DNA from: Sclerurus mexicanus
Lineage: Eukaryota; Chordata; Aves; Passeriformes; Furnariidae
Length of the DNA stretch: 64,000 bases
Direction: 5' to 3'
Assembly: GCA_013396755.1 (NCBI GenBank)
Contig: VWZF01003908.1
Span: forward strand, 775,295 to 839,294
Below, one piece after another: positions 1 to 11,045 of the stretch. Below the pieces are notes generated by a model, which worked only from the letters and a program-made list of their open reading frames with translations, had not been told where the DNA came from and searched no databases. Positions within the stretch are counted from its first letter, which is position 1. Every line of letters starts with the position of its first letter. The position numbers were made by a program, and so were the translations under genes.

Positions 1-555
1 AGGCACAGACTCCAGTGGTGAAAACAGGAGAAACTCTTGCAAAAAGCTCTGATCTCTTTGGACTAGGAGCTCTGGTGTCAACTCCAGCTGTGCCCAGAAA
101 GCCCTTCACAGGGTCCCCACGTGAGCCTACAAACAGAGGTCCTACACGAGACTCTGTGAGTTCTCCTGGAGCCCAGAGTGGGCTGTGCCCAGCAGCAACC
201 TCTGAGTGGGACCTCTGAGCACCAGCAAACCCCAAAGTCTGCCATCCTTGGAGGACCATCACCTGACACCAAGGCAGAACCTGGGCCGATAGCCCCACTC
301 CTCAAAGCCCCTTTGCCCAGCGAGGGGATGCAAAGGCATCCAATGTGAGCCGTTCCCATTTCTTCTGCTAAATTATTTAATTAAGCTTAAGCGCTGTTAG
401 AACCTTTAGGCCTAAACCATCGGTCCTGGGCTAAGTCTGGCAAGGAGGGTCCACTCTGAACCTCTGACTCAGCTGGAGGGTCTCCCTCATTCCTTTTTAT
501 CCTTACCCATTTTCCATCGCCAGCCTCCACGGAGATCATTTGAGGTAGATTTCAG

Positions 556-606
556 TTTTAGATTGACTGATTTTAGATTTGGATTGATTTAAATTTTAGT
601 TTGATT
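556..606. repeat. Degenerate tandem repeat, about 3 units of 15-17 bp
   Basis: Three successive units each start with TTTTAG followed by a GATTGA or TTTGA-type end (about 556-570, 571-587 and 588-606). Unit length drifts from 15 to 17 bp, so this is an old, decayed minisatellite or a chance AT-rich repetition. There is no sign of function. Confidence 0.45.
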
Positions 607-1440
607 CCTCTCTCTGTGCTTTAACCATCTAGGAAGTAGCAGGGTGAACTTTGACAATGAACTTTTTCAAGCTTTCCCTTCACTCCTAAACCTGCTTTTG
701 CTGAAACCTTTTCTTTTCAAAAACCTGGTGATTTTTTGAGTGACATAAAACACTCACTTGTGCCAAATTGGCAACACGCCTGTGGCAGTGCAGAGAAACA
801 GAGACCCCCAGGTGCTGTCACCTTATCAATGCAGCCCTTTGGAGACAAAATACATCCTTGTTTCGAGGGCTTCCCCTCGTACCTGCGGATTTCCTGCAAG
901 GGATCCCAGACTGCTCCATCTCAGAAATGGACCTTCACACACAGAACAGGTTCAAATCCTCAATAAGCACCAAATTATATTAAAATTAAGGCCCTCCACA
1001 CCCTCCAGACAACAAAGCCATTAAAACACAAGACTCAATATCTACTTTCTTCCCTTCACATCACCTGAGTGCTGAATGTCCCGGCTATTGTAGGTGTAAT
1101 TCTGAGGAGTGTTAAGTTTTGCCTATCATCTTAAAAATCAAGCAGTTAAAGGGTATTTCAGAAATACTTAATGGGATTTTCCCACCAGTAAACCCTGTGC
1201 TCAATGGTACATTTTAATAACAGCAGAATCCAAATCTCATTTATGGACTAAAAAGGTTGTTCTGAGGGTAACATTCGGGGAGCCTTTGCCAGAGAAAACA
1301 GAAGACTTAATAAGAGAAGGGCTCAAGAGTATTAGTAAGGAAAGTTGTGAGCTGCCTACAGGCTTTTTCTCTTCTGGTATCAGAGGGGAAGAAAAGCCCC
1401 TGTGGTTGATTCATTATGCCATTTCATTTCTTCATCCATA

Positions 1441-1459
1441 ATTTACATGCAATGTAAAT
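1441..1459. repeat. Perfect short palindrome (8+3+8)
   Basis: ATTTACAT, spacer GCA, ATGTAAAT. The arms are exact reverse complements and the block sits in AT-rich sequence. The spacer side also reads ATGCAAT, an octamer-like POU motif. A dimeric transcription-factor site is possible, but 8-bp arms occur by chance in 64 kb. Confidence 0.4.
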
Positions 1460-1628
1460 ACGGTAAATTATTATTCCTGGATTGCATTCTTGGGCCCCGA
1501 TCCAAAGCCCACTGAAGCCGAGAGAAAGGCTCCTGGGTTGCAAAAAATCAACCATTCTTGAGAAACAGGCCCGGTATCTGCCAACACTCATTAGGAAGCA
1601 GCTTGTGTTCCAGCAAGGGTTAAAGACT

Positions 1629-1743
1629 CAGGCCCCGGCTCAGCAAAATGTTAAGTACATGCTTAACTCGAAGGTTACTGCTCCGGTCCCAAGTGGATCT
1701 AAAGCACACGGTGAATTGCTGGGCTGAATCAGAGCAGGCCCAG
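1629..1743. mobile_element. Old palindromic MITE-like element (hAT-type termini)
   Basis: The element opens with CAGGCCCCGGCTCAGCAAAA and then a TTAAGTACATGCTTAA core. It closes with GCTGAATCAGAGCAGGCCCAG-like sequence, the imperfect inverted copy of its start. Inverted ends beginning CAG and a TTAAGCA(C/T)ATGCTTAA interior match, from memory, a very old non-autonomous DNA-transposon family common in turtles, crocodilians and birds; I cannot give its database name with certainty. No 8-bp target-site duplication survives (left flank TAAAGACT, right flank ATTTCTAT), as expected for an old copy. A related terminal piece lies at 32723-32795, sharing GCTGAATCAGAG. Confidence 0.55.
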
Positions 1744-4700
1744 ATTTCTATCTGCGGAATCTGGAATTCCGCAGGGCAGATGCCACCAGGAACTTTCCTG
1801 AAGAGCTTTGGAACTTCCTCAGTCTGGAACTATCCAGCCCCAAAACGCCCCACAAGGGATAACCCCGACGACAGGGAGTGTTTTCCGAGGCAGGGGAAGA
1901 AAAGAGCGTGAGTTCTGTCTCGGTTTAGTCCTCGCAGGAAGGTTTGCATCTGCTTTTCTGTTCCATTCACTCCTCTGTCCATCTCCTTGCTCTACTGCTC
2001 CGGGAGCTCAGTGGGCAAACCCTCCTTACCCAGGAGCAGCAGCACCTCCTCTTTCAGGTGGCAAAGCAAAGCCCAGCGCCTGACATCTCCCTGCCTTCTG
2101 ATCCACTGACCCCGTGCTGGAACAAGGTGACCTCAAAGGTCTTCTCTGTTAAAATCTTACAGATTTAACGGTTCTTCTGGATAAAAAGCAGCGATTCAGG
2201 TGCTGCTTGTGGCCCGTTCCCCCCACCTTTGGCTTACCTTTGTTGTCTTGCCCCAAGGTGGGAGAACATCCTGGTGGATGAAGGAGCTGTCTTCACCTCC
2301 CTAACTCGGTGCGATAGACCCGCTTTCTCTCTCGTTTCACTCTGCCCACACCTGAATTTAAAGGCAACTTCACAACCTTTCATCCTCTCAATGCTTTTTG
2401 TCAGGTGAGGAAAACAATTAGTCCTGTTCCTGAGCTGAGGAACTAAAAGTCTGGCAAGTTTAACTACGCACCAACCAGCTGCTGCTCAAGTTACTGTGCA
2501 AGTACCAACAGGCTGCTCTGCTCCAAAATAGTGGCCTTTTCTTTCTTTTTTTTTTAATGGGCTTTTTAAAAAATATATTTCAAAACTCCCAATCCTAATC
2601 ACAAAATCTTTTAGCCATTTCCCTGGGATCACACAGGAAGTCTGTGGCAAAGCAAGGACAAGAGCTTGGTCAGAAAGCCAACAATTCTAAGGTTTGCACC
2701 TCAACATTGAATCTTCCACATCCTCTGGGTTTAAACCTGCCAACAAGGCCTGCTCAGGAGCTCCCCAAATCCTTGTTTTTCTCCCCACAGTGCTCGCAGA
2801 GCAGTTTTGCTCCCTGTTACTTTGTAAGGAAACAGCAAAAAGCTGCAAATAAGCTTGAAATGAACCTTCCATTTCATCTGCGAGCCCCAGGATTTCATCC
2901 CGGGCTCCTCACTCGGGCTCTCCTGTCCCACTGCAGCCACCCAGCTGTGGGAGTGCCACAACCCCTCAGCACTCCTGGGGTGGCCACAGGTGCTCCCCCT
3001 TGGGGGAATCTCCAGAGAAACCCCCCAGAGCTGAGCAGGGGTTTGGGAATGAGGGAAGACTGCAGGGGAGAACTCATCCCTACAAAAGCCAGAGACTCAA
3101 GTCTCCTACAGGTGCTGGAGGTCTTTCAAGGTTACCATAAGCCACTGGATTAAGCCCAACAGTCTTCAGGTAGAGGTGAGAAATGTTCAAATGATTTGAT
3201 TAACTTCAAAAGGGAAGAATTTTTACGCCTCTACCTTTTGGCATCCCACCTCTGCTCCCAAGCCAAGAAGAACTGGAAACCTCACAAGAAAGCCAGCTCC
3301 AAACCTCTGACCAGCAGATTCCAAAAGTGTTGCAATCTTGGCTTGCAGTCAGCCAATTTTGAGAAGGCAAATTCTGTGCCAGTGTTACAAAAATTGCCTG
3401 TCAGGAGCCTCTTTATTGAAAAGAATATTTTTTTTTCCTTTTCAGTGGAAGAAATATCAAAGGTGCATTTTGCACCGCTGAAAGCTTCTGACAAACAGGC
3501 CGATTCCCTCCCAGTTTATCATCTGCTCAAAGAGCCTCTACAAACACATTGTGGCTCTGAGTGGTCACCCAGAGAACGATTTGTACCCCCCTACTGCAGG
3601 TGACCAGAAGCCAGGATTTGCTGTGAGATTGCAGAATTGTATCCTGAGTATTCCCAGTGAATTTCCCTCCTTGCTTTCCACCCAAGGGAAGAAGAAGCTC
3701 TGTTGGCTGCTGAAGACTTCTCCCTGCTGGGATTCATCCTGGAGGGAACACCCCAGGGCAGAGCCTCAAACCCCAGTGAGCCACAGGGGGAACCATTCTC
3801 CCTCCAAGCATTCCTGAAGAACTGGGAGCCTGGGAGTCCCAGCCTCTGGATTAAAGCTCCTCCTGGAAATTTCTCTGTTGTGGAGCAATCAGGGACTACA
3901 AGGGCTCTGAATCCCTGTATCCCACAGCATCTTTGAGCAGGGAGATTTGAAAGGAGGAGCAATGTCACTTCCCAAAGCTCTGCTCTGCCAACAACCCACC
4001 ACTTAACCTCCCAAAACCCTCGGTTTTCCTCTGGCTGCCAGTCAGCAACCGGAGCAGGGAACAACGGGCATTGCCCTTTTCCAGGAACAGGAGATCATCC
4101 CCCATCCCAGAAGGTGCAAGAAGCTCACACCAATAAATCAGGGGAATGAAACACTGGGGTTTGTGTAGGTGAGCGCTTTCCATCCCATAATCCCACCCCA
4201 AGGAGAGCTTTCCTGCTGCCACTCCCCGGCAACCCCAGCAAGCAGCTTGTTTTCTGATGCCCACAGTGCCTTCAGGTGGGGAGGGCTGAGCAAGGTGGGC
4301 CAAAGGGAGATGAGCGGTTGGGTTCTGCAGCTGAAATCAGGGCACAGACACACCCCAAGCAGGATCTGTTCCCCCCTCCACGGGGGCAGGAATCCACAGC
4401 GCGGGCAGAGGTAGTTCCCAACCCGAGAGGCTGCCTGGTGCTCCCAGGGAATGATGCAATGTAACAGGCTGGGTTCCAATTCCAAAAGACTGGGAAAGAA
4501 CCTTCAGTGACGTGCTTTAAATTCAGCCGTCTATAGTGTAAATAACGTTCCACCTGAACGGGCATTGGAATTCCAATGGCAGCTGATCGATCTGTTCACA
4601 TGGTAATTCTCACACTTTGTTCTACGAAGCAATCGCCTGTGTTATAAATGGATTATTTTTATGCAGCATTTTTTTTCCTAGTGAACTAAAAAAAAAACCA

Positions 4701-5725
4701 ACAAAAAGCCCCCCACACCAGGTAAATCAGGAGTCTCCAAAGGGCTAAGCCAGAAATCGTTATTATTTAATTACCACTGCACAACCTGCGTGTCCTTGGA
4801 AATAAATTCTTTCCTTACAGGAAAGTATGAAGAGCACGAAAATGAGGGGATTACTGAACAGCACGAACATTTCAAAACAAGGAGAGCTGCACACAACCTA
4901 GAAATCGAGGAGCTTGGCAAAGCTCCTTCCCAAGCCACCCTCCCCGGCTGCTCCTCCCAGGACACAAGAAGCTGCTTGGAGAAGAAACCCCAGGGCTGAT
5001 GCCATGTCCTGGCGCTGTTGTGGCCACCAAAAAGGCTGTTGTAAGCAGTGATTCCAGCTGCTGCTCCCTCCTCAGGGCTCTCCTGCTCTCACCAAGAACA
5101 GCTTTTCGATTTCTCCAGAAAACCCCTCTACCCGTACACAGACGAGTTGTCCCACGGCCTGGAGTGTCAGACACTGAACCAGGTGGTTACTTGTAGGTGT
5201 TTTATGGACCCCAGGTCCTTCCTACAGAAGCACAGTGTGCAACCCCGTGCTGGCACAGCCTGGCTCTAACTCAGGATTCCGCTCCGCTCCGTGCGCCGAG
5301 CCTGCTGGTCCCGGCGCTGTGCCAGCTGGAGAGGAAATGGCACCGCGCTCCTCTCGTGCCAGCTCCTAGGTGTTGCTCACTTACTCATCCTCATACCATC
5401 GAGCTGACGTGCTCTTGATTTGCCCAGACTAGAGCTGGCATGGCTTGGGGAGAGACGTGGTCAGCTCCAGTCGACTCATTCCCGGTGGATGTGCAGTCAA
5501 CAGAACTGACACCCAGACATCCCACACACGCTTTTAAGCTTTACCTCTGCTGCAACAAAAGTGCTTTCTCATCCCTGGGACTGTGTATGAGACACTCATC
5601 CTTTCACGTTTCTGGAACACCTGGTTTCTTATGTCACGTATTTTAGCAGGAGACTCTCACTTCTCTTCAATGTCCTGTTCCTTAACAAGTGCCTGCATAA
5701 GAATATTCCCTGACTCCACCCTATT
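1744..5725. other. Non-coding stretch, no gene seen
   Basis: Repeat-poor sequence without a recognisable gene. The longest open frame is 2644-3153 on the plus strand (169 codons). It has a skewed composition, no family resemblance and no splice-site support, so it is treated as chance. Short A-runs occur near 4688, and a T-rich tract is at about 2540-2580. Confidence 0.7.
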
Positions 5726-5880
5726 ATTGGAAGGGGCTGTCCAGGGAGGTGGTGGAGTCACCACCCACAGGGCATTTAGGGAAAGACTAGGCATGGCACT
5801 CAGTGCCAAGGTGATGTTTGGTCATACGCTGGACTCAGTGACCTCAGAGATCTTTTCCAACTTAATTGATTCCATGATTA
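5726..5880 (+). mobile_element. CR1 LINE 3' end fragment
   Basis: This is the 3' non-coding tail of a CR1 retrotransposon in sense orientation. It runs from the motif around GGAAGGGGCTGTCCAGGGAG through GGTGGAGTCACC, GGCACTCAGTGCCA and GGACTCAGTGACCTCAGAG to TTTTCCAAC and a decayed GATTCCATGAT end, where intact CR1s carry short ATTCTATG-type repeats. It is truncated at 5', as most CR1 copies are, and diverged, so it is old. No reverse-transcriptase coding sequence is present. Confidence 0.88.
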
Positions 5881-8800
5881 CCTCTGGACTCTCCCCTTCC
5901 TCAAGTTGTACTCTCAAGCTTCCTTCTCCATCCCAGAAGTGTTGTTCCCCTTCAAAATCCCCACGGGCACATTAGCCAAGGACATTCCCTTTAGTTATCC
6001 AACCTCAGTGGACACTTAAAGGTCATCTGGACCTTTTGGCAGTGCCAGCCTTATGTTAGTTGTGTCCTCCAGACAGTACCAGAACTAGACAGAGACCTGC
6101 TCTCTCAGCAAGGTGGGCCAGGTGCCAGCAGTCATTTTAACCACGCCGGGAACACCCTCAGCGCCAATTATTCTGTATTTCTTAATAACCAATTCCTGAA
6201 CAAGCAAACATATGCAGATATCTCCCCAAAGTGGAAACAAACACCGCCTGCATGCACCTCCCGCTGCCAACTGAGACAGCAGAACAGCCTCCCTGGTGAC
6301 CAGGAGAAGCTGGAGCCAACGCTGACCCAGCAAGATCAATTCAGCGTCTGAAGAATCAAATCCTTGTTTCCATATTAGTGCTCAGGAATACCGGCTGCAA
6401 TTGATGGAAGGGAGAAAGGCTTTTTGTGTGCGCCTTGCAAAACTTGATGATGTGAATTTATATGCAATGCACATCTACTTACAGTGAAAGGAGTGCCACT
6501 TACTGTTTCCTAGAACCAGAGTGCACCTCTTAGAATGAAGCATCCAGGAAGCGAAAGCAAACAGCTCAGCTCTGGGCCAAATCTGAAACTCCTTCACCAG
6601 CTCTGACTGAGGTTAAATCTCACGGCTCAGCACCATGAGAGAGTTGCAGTGTGATCCACAGCACCAAATACACTTTCCCTTTTAAAACTGGTGTCAAATC
6701 ACAGTACAAACACCTTTGTGCACCTTGCTTGTGACTGTCTGCCTTCCAAAGAAATTGAGTGGAGCAAAGGCAATGCAATCCCACCCTCTAAGGCGTTGGG
6801 CCACGGGATTGCTTCCCGTATCCTGAAGCTGCCTGCATCCCAGCTGTGCTTCAGGCACCCTGTGCTTGGGCAACAAGTGGGGCAGAAAACAAACCTGAGG
6901 ACACAAGAAAGACCAGGATGTCTCTAAAGGTGTGTTCTTTGGGCCATTCTTGTGGGCAGGGCTAAGCCACACCTGTAGAGTTCTGGAGCTGTTAAGTGAC
7001 TCCTATTTTGTGAAGATCTGTATGGGTGCAGTAAAGGTAAAATCACAGTTAAACTTACAATTTTCTGCCACAAGAAGAGCATGCAAAGTGCAAAGAAGAG
7101 ATAGCTCTGATGTTTACTGCATCCAGTTCCCTGGAAGGCATTTGAGAACAGGAGTGCCCAGACAGTGACTCCTCTCCTCTGGACACCTGGGGCTAGGACT
7201 AGAGCCACTAAATAGGCACACAACTGCAGAATTCTTCATTTAGCACAACTTCTGCACTTTCATCTAGAGGATCTGGCACTAATTTAATTTGCAGAGGTTG
7301 TTGACTGAAGGCAGTATGGTGTAAACAGTAATTATGATCTGCCATTGTCATTGTGAGGTGGGAGGGAAAAGGAAGGACAGGAAAAGGAAAATGATCACAG
7401 TCCCCTTCCAATTTCAGTAGTTTCATTCTGGATACAACACAGTAGTAAGTCCAGTGTAAAAGCTGGACTCAGTCAGACTCCCCAGGACAAGGGATCCCAG
7501 GGAAAAATAAATGCCTCAAGTGACCAAGTTCCTAACACAGCAGAACCCGGGATTGATACCTTCAGTGCATGAACTGAGACACCAAAAGAACTCAAGGGCA
7601 GTGTCTGTCCCTCGGGACTCCATCCAAAACTGAGACATGGAGTCGGACTATGGAATGAGCTGACAGTCACGTTCTTAAAAGACTCAAACCCATCAAATCA
7701 GCACCAGATTTCTAAGAACTTAACATCTACTGAATCCCTTAAAGGGCAGGTTTCCAGGAGAGGACAGACACTGGCAAACTAAATGATCCTAGAAGTCCAT
7801 TCACTTATTCGAATTATTGAACAGGAATAAGGACTTCTAAAAGATCCCACTCCCATGTCTTACAGTCATGAAGGGACACCAAAGACATAACCTGAAGAGT
7901 GACAAGAATCACAGTGATGCAGTGTGGGATTCATCCGATAAAATCAAGAAAATTCAGTAAACTACACCCAATGGAAACAGGTGAAGAAGTGACCCCAAAC
8001 ACCAGTACTGAATCCTCTTTTATCCGATCTCCCGAGAAGAGGGACCTCCTTCACGGCCTCAGTTCTAGGTGCCCACCAACACAATGTTGCTGGGATTTGA
8101 AGCTCAGTGCTAACCTCATTTACCTGAAGGAATTCATATTCCAGTTATTTGTGTGCCAGCCCAGCCCGAGTGAAGATCACTTGGTGGGACTATCAGTGAT
8201 GCCGAGCACAGTGAAAGGAGCCATCCCAAAAGCTGGAACTCCTGAGGAGCACAAGTTAGTAAAGGCAAATGGGAATTTTTTGAGTTCTCCATGCTTGACT
8301 AATGCAGGTGATGCCAATATGAAAGCAGCTGAACTGCCCATTTATAGCAGATGTCCTTTCTCCAAAGACTTATTTCTCTGGGACATGAGACCCACGAGGG
8401 AAGAGTCTCCTTGTCAGTCCCTGAACACCTATTTAACACTCAGGAGTCCTGTGACTAGGGATGGACCTCCCTACTGGTCTCTCCAGAGAAGGTCAAAGGG
8501 CCAAGGACCCCATTTCAGGCATCTGAGTTGAGGATGCAAAGTTAAAATGAATTAATCTTCCCACGGCACAGAACTTTGGGACGTGTCTGAATGAGGCAGG
8601 AGAGGAACTCTCAGTAGTCAATCACCCCCAGGCCTGTAAATGCTTTTGGCTTTGCCCTCGCTCCCCTGGCTCCAGCTCTGTGCTCTCCTCAATACATCAC
8701 TTTATAACCAGAGCTCACGGACAGATGGGTGTTACAACGCTTCCCCAAATATTAGTGATTTATTCCCAGGCTCTGGGATATGATTGGAATATATCTTACT

Positions 8801-10080
8801 TTGTCAATATAATGGTGATGGAATGCCCCTTCAGGTGAAAAGCAAAGCAGCTCTGTTCAAAGCAGCAGAGAAGAGCACGATGTGTTAGATACTGGCTCAG
8901 GAACACCTGTGCTTCAACAGGAGCTAAATGGATGTAGGTACGAGGTCTGGCAGGTTTAGGTCTCACAGGTTCTGCCAGCACAGCCCTAACGCTGCACAGG
9001 TGGAATAAATCCACACTAATGCAACTAATCGTGGCACAGATTTTAGAGCAATAGCTGCAAAAATCCTGTGGGAAGTGCACGCTTTAGCTCTAAGGTGTTA
9101 CACGTTAACCTAGGTATTATAAAGTACATTTAAATGTGAACAAGAATGTTAGGTAAAAAGATCCCCACAAAACAAAAAAGCAACAGAAATAGTGACAAGT
9201 GTCACCGTTTTAAAAGATCACAGTGTGATGAAATGCAAACACCACTAACAACCACAACACTTCTTTCCTACAGCAGAAGTTGTCATGCATATTCCCACAT
9301 TTTCTGTTAAGTACAGGACTTAATCGAGTATTCTCTCCATGAAAAGATGTTTATCAGAAGACAGACATGACACACAGTCAGCCTGAGTAAACATCAGGGT
9401 TCATAATTTGTATTTTTTGACATTTTGTGCAGCCTTAACGTTAAATTAATCTTGTTTTATTGCATTTAACTGAGCAGTAGTTGGAGCTGACAGCTAAGTT
9501 GCTACCACCATCAGAGCTCTGGGAACTGAATTCCTTTTCTCTTCATTTAAGCCAACCTTCTACAAGCTTCAGTGATTTTGGTGGAACTACCAGATCATAC
9601 CTTCACAGTGACAGAAAACGAGGCCCAAAGTCTTGCTGAGAGACTTCCACCAAGTGACAGCTCACTCCTTTCAAATGTGCTCAGAGAGAAGCAGAGGAAA
9701 TACCTTCAAATCTCCAGGCTTGCCCTGTGGCTTCTCCAAACCCCACGGACTTCCCAAGCATCTCCAGATCCCAGCAATGGCCATCCAAGAGCTTCTTCCA
9801 GGAAAACAACCCCGACTGCCTCGATCTGCAAACTGGGCCCCGAAGTCCCCCCGCCCCGAGCCTGGATTGCCCACGGCTGCCCAAGACTGACCCTCCCAAA
9901 GCCTCCTCTGATCTGGATGCTTCTCTCAGGAGGTTGCTGACGGACAGGGACGTGCAGGAAGGGAGACGAGGAAGAGTATGAAATGGCAATGCACATACAC
10001 ATAGTTTCTCTGTCGCTTTGCCCCTCTCCCTTTCACCCTGTATAAACACAGCCTCCCTCTATATAAATATATAACCACGC
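5881..10080. other. Non-coding stretch, no gene seen
   Basis: No recognisable gene. The longest frame is 7899-8531 (plus, 210 codons); it has no domain, signal or repeat pattern I recognise and no partner exon. A half REST/RE1-like string (CTCAGCACCATGAG) lies at about 6627-6640 but lacks the second half-site. At the right end, 10060-10075, there is a TATA-rich tract (CTATATAAATATATAA) just before the homeodomain-core cluster. Confidence 0.7.
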
Positions 10081-10084
10081 ATCT

Positions 10085-10345
10085 CTGTGTACTGGAGCCC
10101 AGGGCTAATGCTGAGCTGACAATAGTGGCACTAATGCTAATGAATTCTGATTATTCGGATCGGTCATTAAACTAATAAGCCCATCTCCAAATTAGCGTGG
10201 CTGCTTCAGCCAGCGAAAATTTAATCAAATCTGCTTCATTATTTCAGACGTGGTGCACTTGGCGAAAGTGACTGCGGGAAAGGAGAACGGGACCCTCATC
10301 TGATAATTTTATCACTTGACTGCCAGACCATGAAAAAATCGGTGT
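10085..10345. promoter_or_regulatory. Candidate enhancer: dense TAAT/ATTA cluster
   Basis: About ten homeodomain core sites (TAAT or ATTA) fall within roughly 220 bp. They include three CTAATG/CTAAT cores at about 10104-10140, GATTATT, CATTAA, ACTAATAAG, AAATTAG, TTTAATC, CATTATT and GATAATTTTATC. One SOX-like ACAATAG lies at about 10120. The block is neither low-complexity nor a known repeat, and it contrasts with its flanks. Density and complexity resemble conserved non-coding enhancers of developmental genes. No alignment was available, so conservation is inferred only. Confidence 0.35.
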
Positions 10346-10909
10346 GATGAATTTTTTTTTCTCTGGGGGGTGAGGGTGTGGAGCAGAGGGGGTGTGTGTG
10401 TGCGCTCTGGGAGCTGCCTCTCGTGGTCCCTCCTAATTAAACCAACCCCATCCTCCCTTTCCTCTGCCCTGTAACTGTTTGTGTTGTTTCCACGTCTTCC
10501 CCACCCCCTTCCGCATCTTGGCTCTCTTCTCTTCCTTCCCCCAGGTCCTGCTGTGCCTCCATCTCGTCCCCTTTGCATGCATGACCAAGGCAGAGCTTTC
10601 AGCATCTGAGGCAGAGGCTGGGGAGTCTTTCAGGAGCTGCACAGCAATACAGGCTCTGCCTTGCCCAACTCCAGCCTCCTCACACACAGATTTGCCCCCC
10701 TTTGCCTCCTCAGCCTGATTTTTCTCTTAATTTTTGAAGGAAACAAAAGCGGCAAGCATCTCACGGCAATAAAAGAAGCCAAACAACAAACCAAACACAA
10801 AAATGAAACTTTCCATTTTTCTTCCCTCCCTTGCTTTCAAGGACTGTGAGCATTTGAAATGTGATGGGAAACACCAGGTCCTCTGCCTGCCCACATTCCA
10901 GGAGCACGG

Positions 10910-11045
10910 AGCACTAGCCCAGGTTGCTCCAATTTTATCCAACCTGGCCTTGGACACTTCCAGGGCTGGGGCAGCCACAGCTTCTCTGCCCAACCTGTGC
11001 CAGGGTCTCACCACCCTCACAGCCAAGAATTTCATCCCAATATGG
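10910..11045 (-). mobile_element. CR1 LINE 3' end fragment (antisense)
   Basis: On the plus strand this reads as the reverse complement of a CR1 3' end: CAGGTTGCTCC, then AACCTGGCCTTGGACACTTC, CAGGGCTGGGGCAGCCACAG, CAACCTGTGCCAGG and CTCACCACCCTCACAG. So the element lies on the minus strand. The extreme 3' tip with the short terminal repeats is missing on the left, and the 5' side is truncated on the right. It is moderately diverged. Confidence 0.9.

Larger units (their letters stand above)
1..1628. other. Non-coding stretch, no gene seen
   Basis: I see no gene here. Open frames are under 100 codons and resemble no family. Small structures only: a 10-bp palindrome TTAAGCTTAA at 381-390, a degenerate tandem repeat at 556-606, and a perfect 8+3+8 palindrome at 1441-1459, the last two listed separately. 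The sequence ends where an old palindromic transposon remnant begins. Confidence 0.7.

Noticed and set aside
6620..6645. REST/RE1-like site
   Set aside because: The left half TCAGCACC is perfect, but the right half GGACAG-type sequence is not present.
7580..7612. L2-tail-like AACTCAAGGGCAGTGTCTGT
   Set aside because: Single short motif with no supporting L2 sequence around it.
7899..8531. Plus-strand frame of 210 codons
   Set aside because: No recognisable domain, repeat or retroposed-gene character; the start codon lies in no particular context.
10060..10075. TATA-box-like CTATATAAATATATAA
   Set aside because: A simple AT-rich run; no initiator, exon or CpG context nearby.
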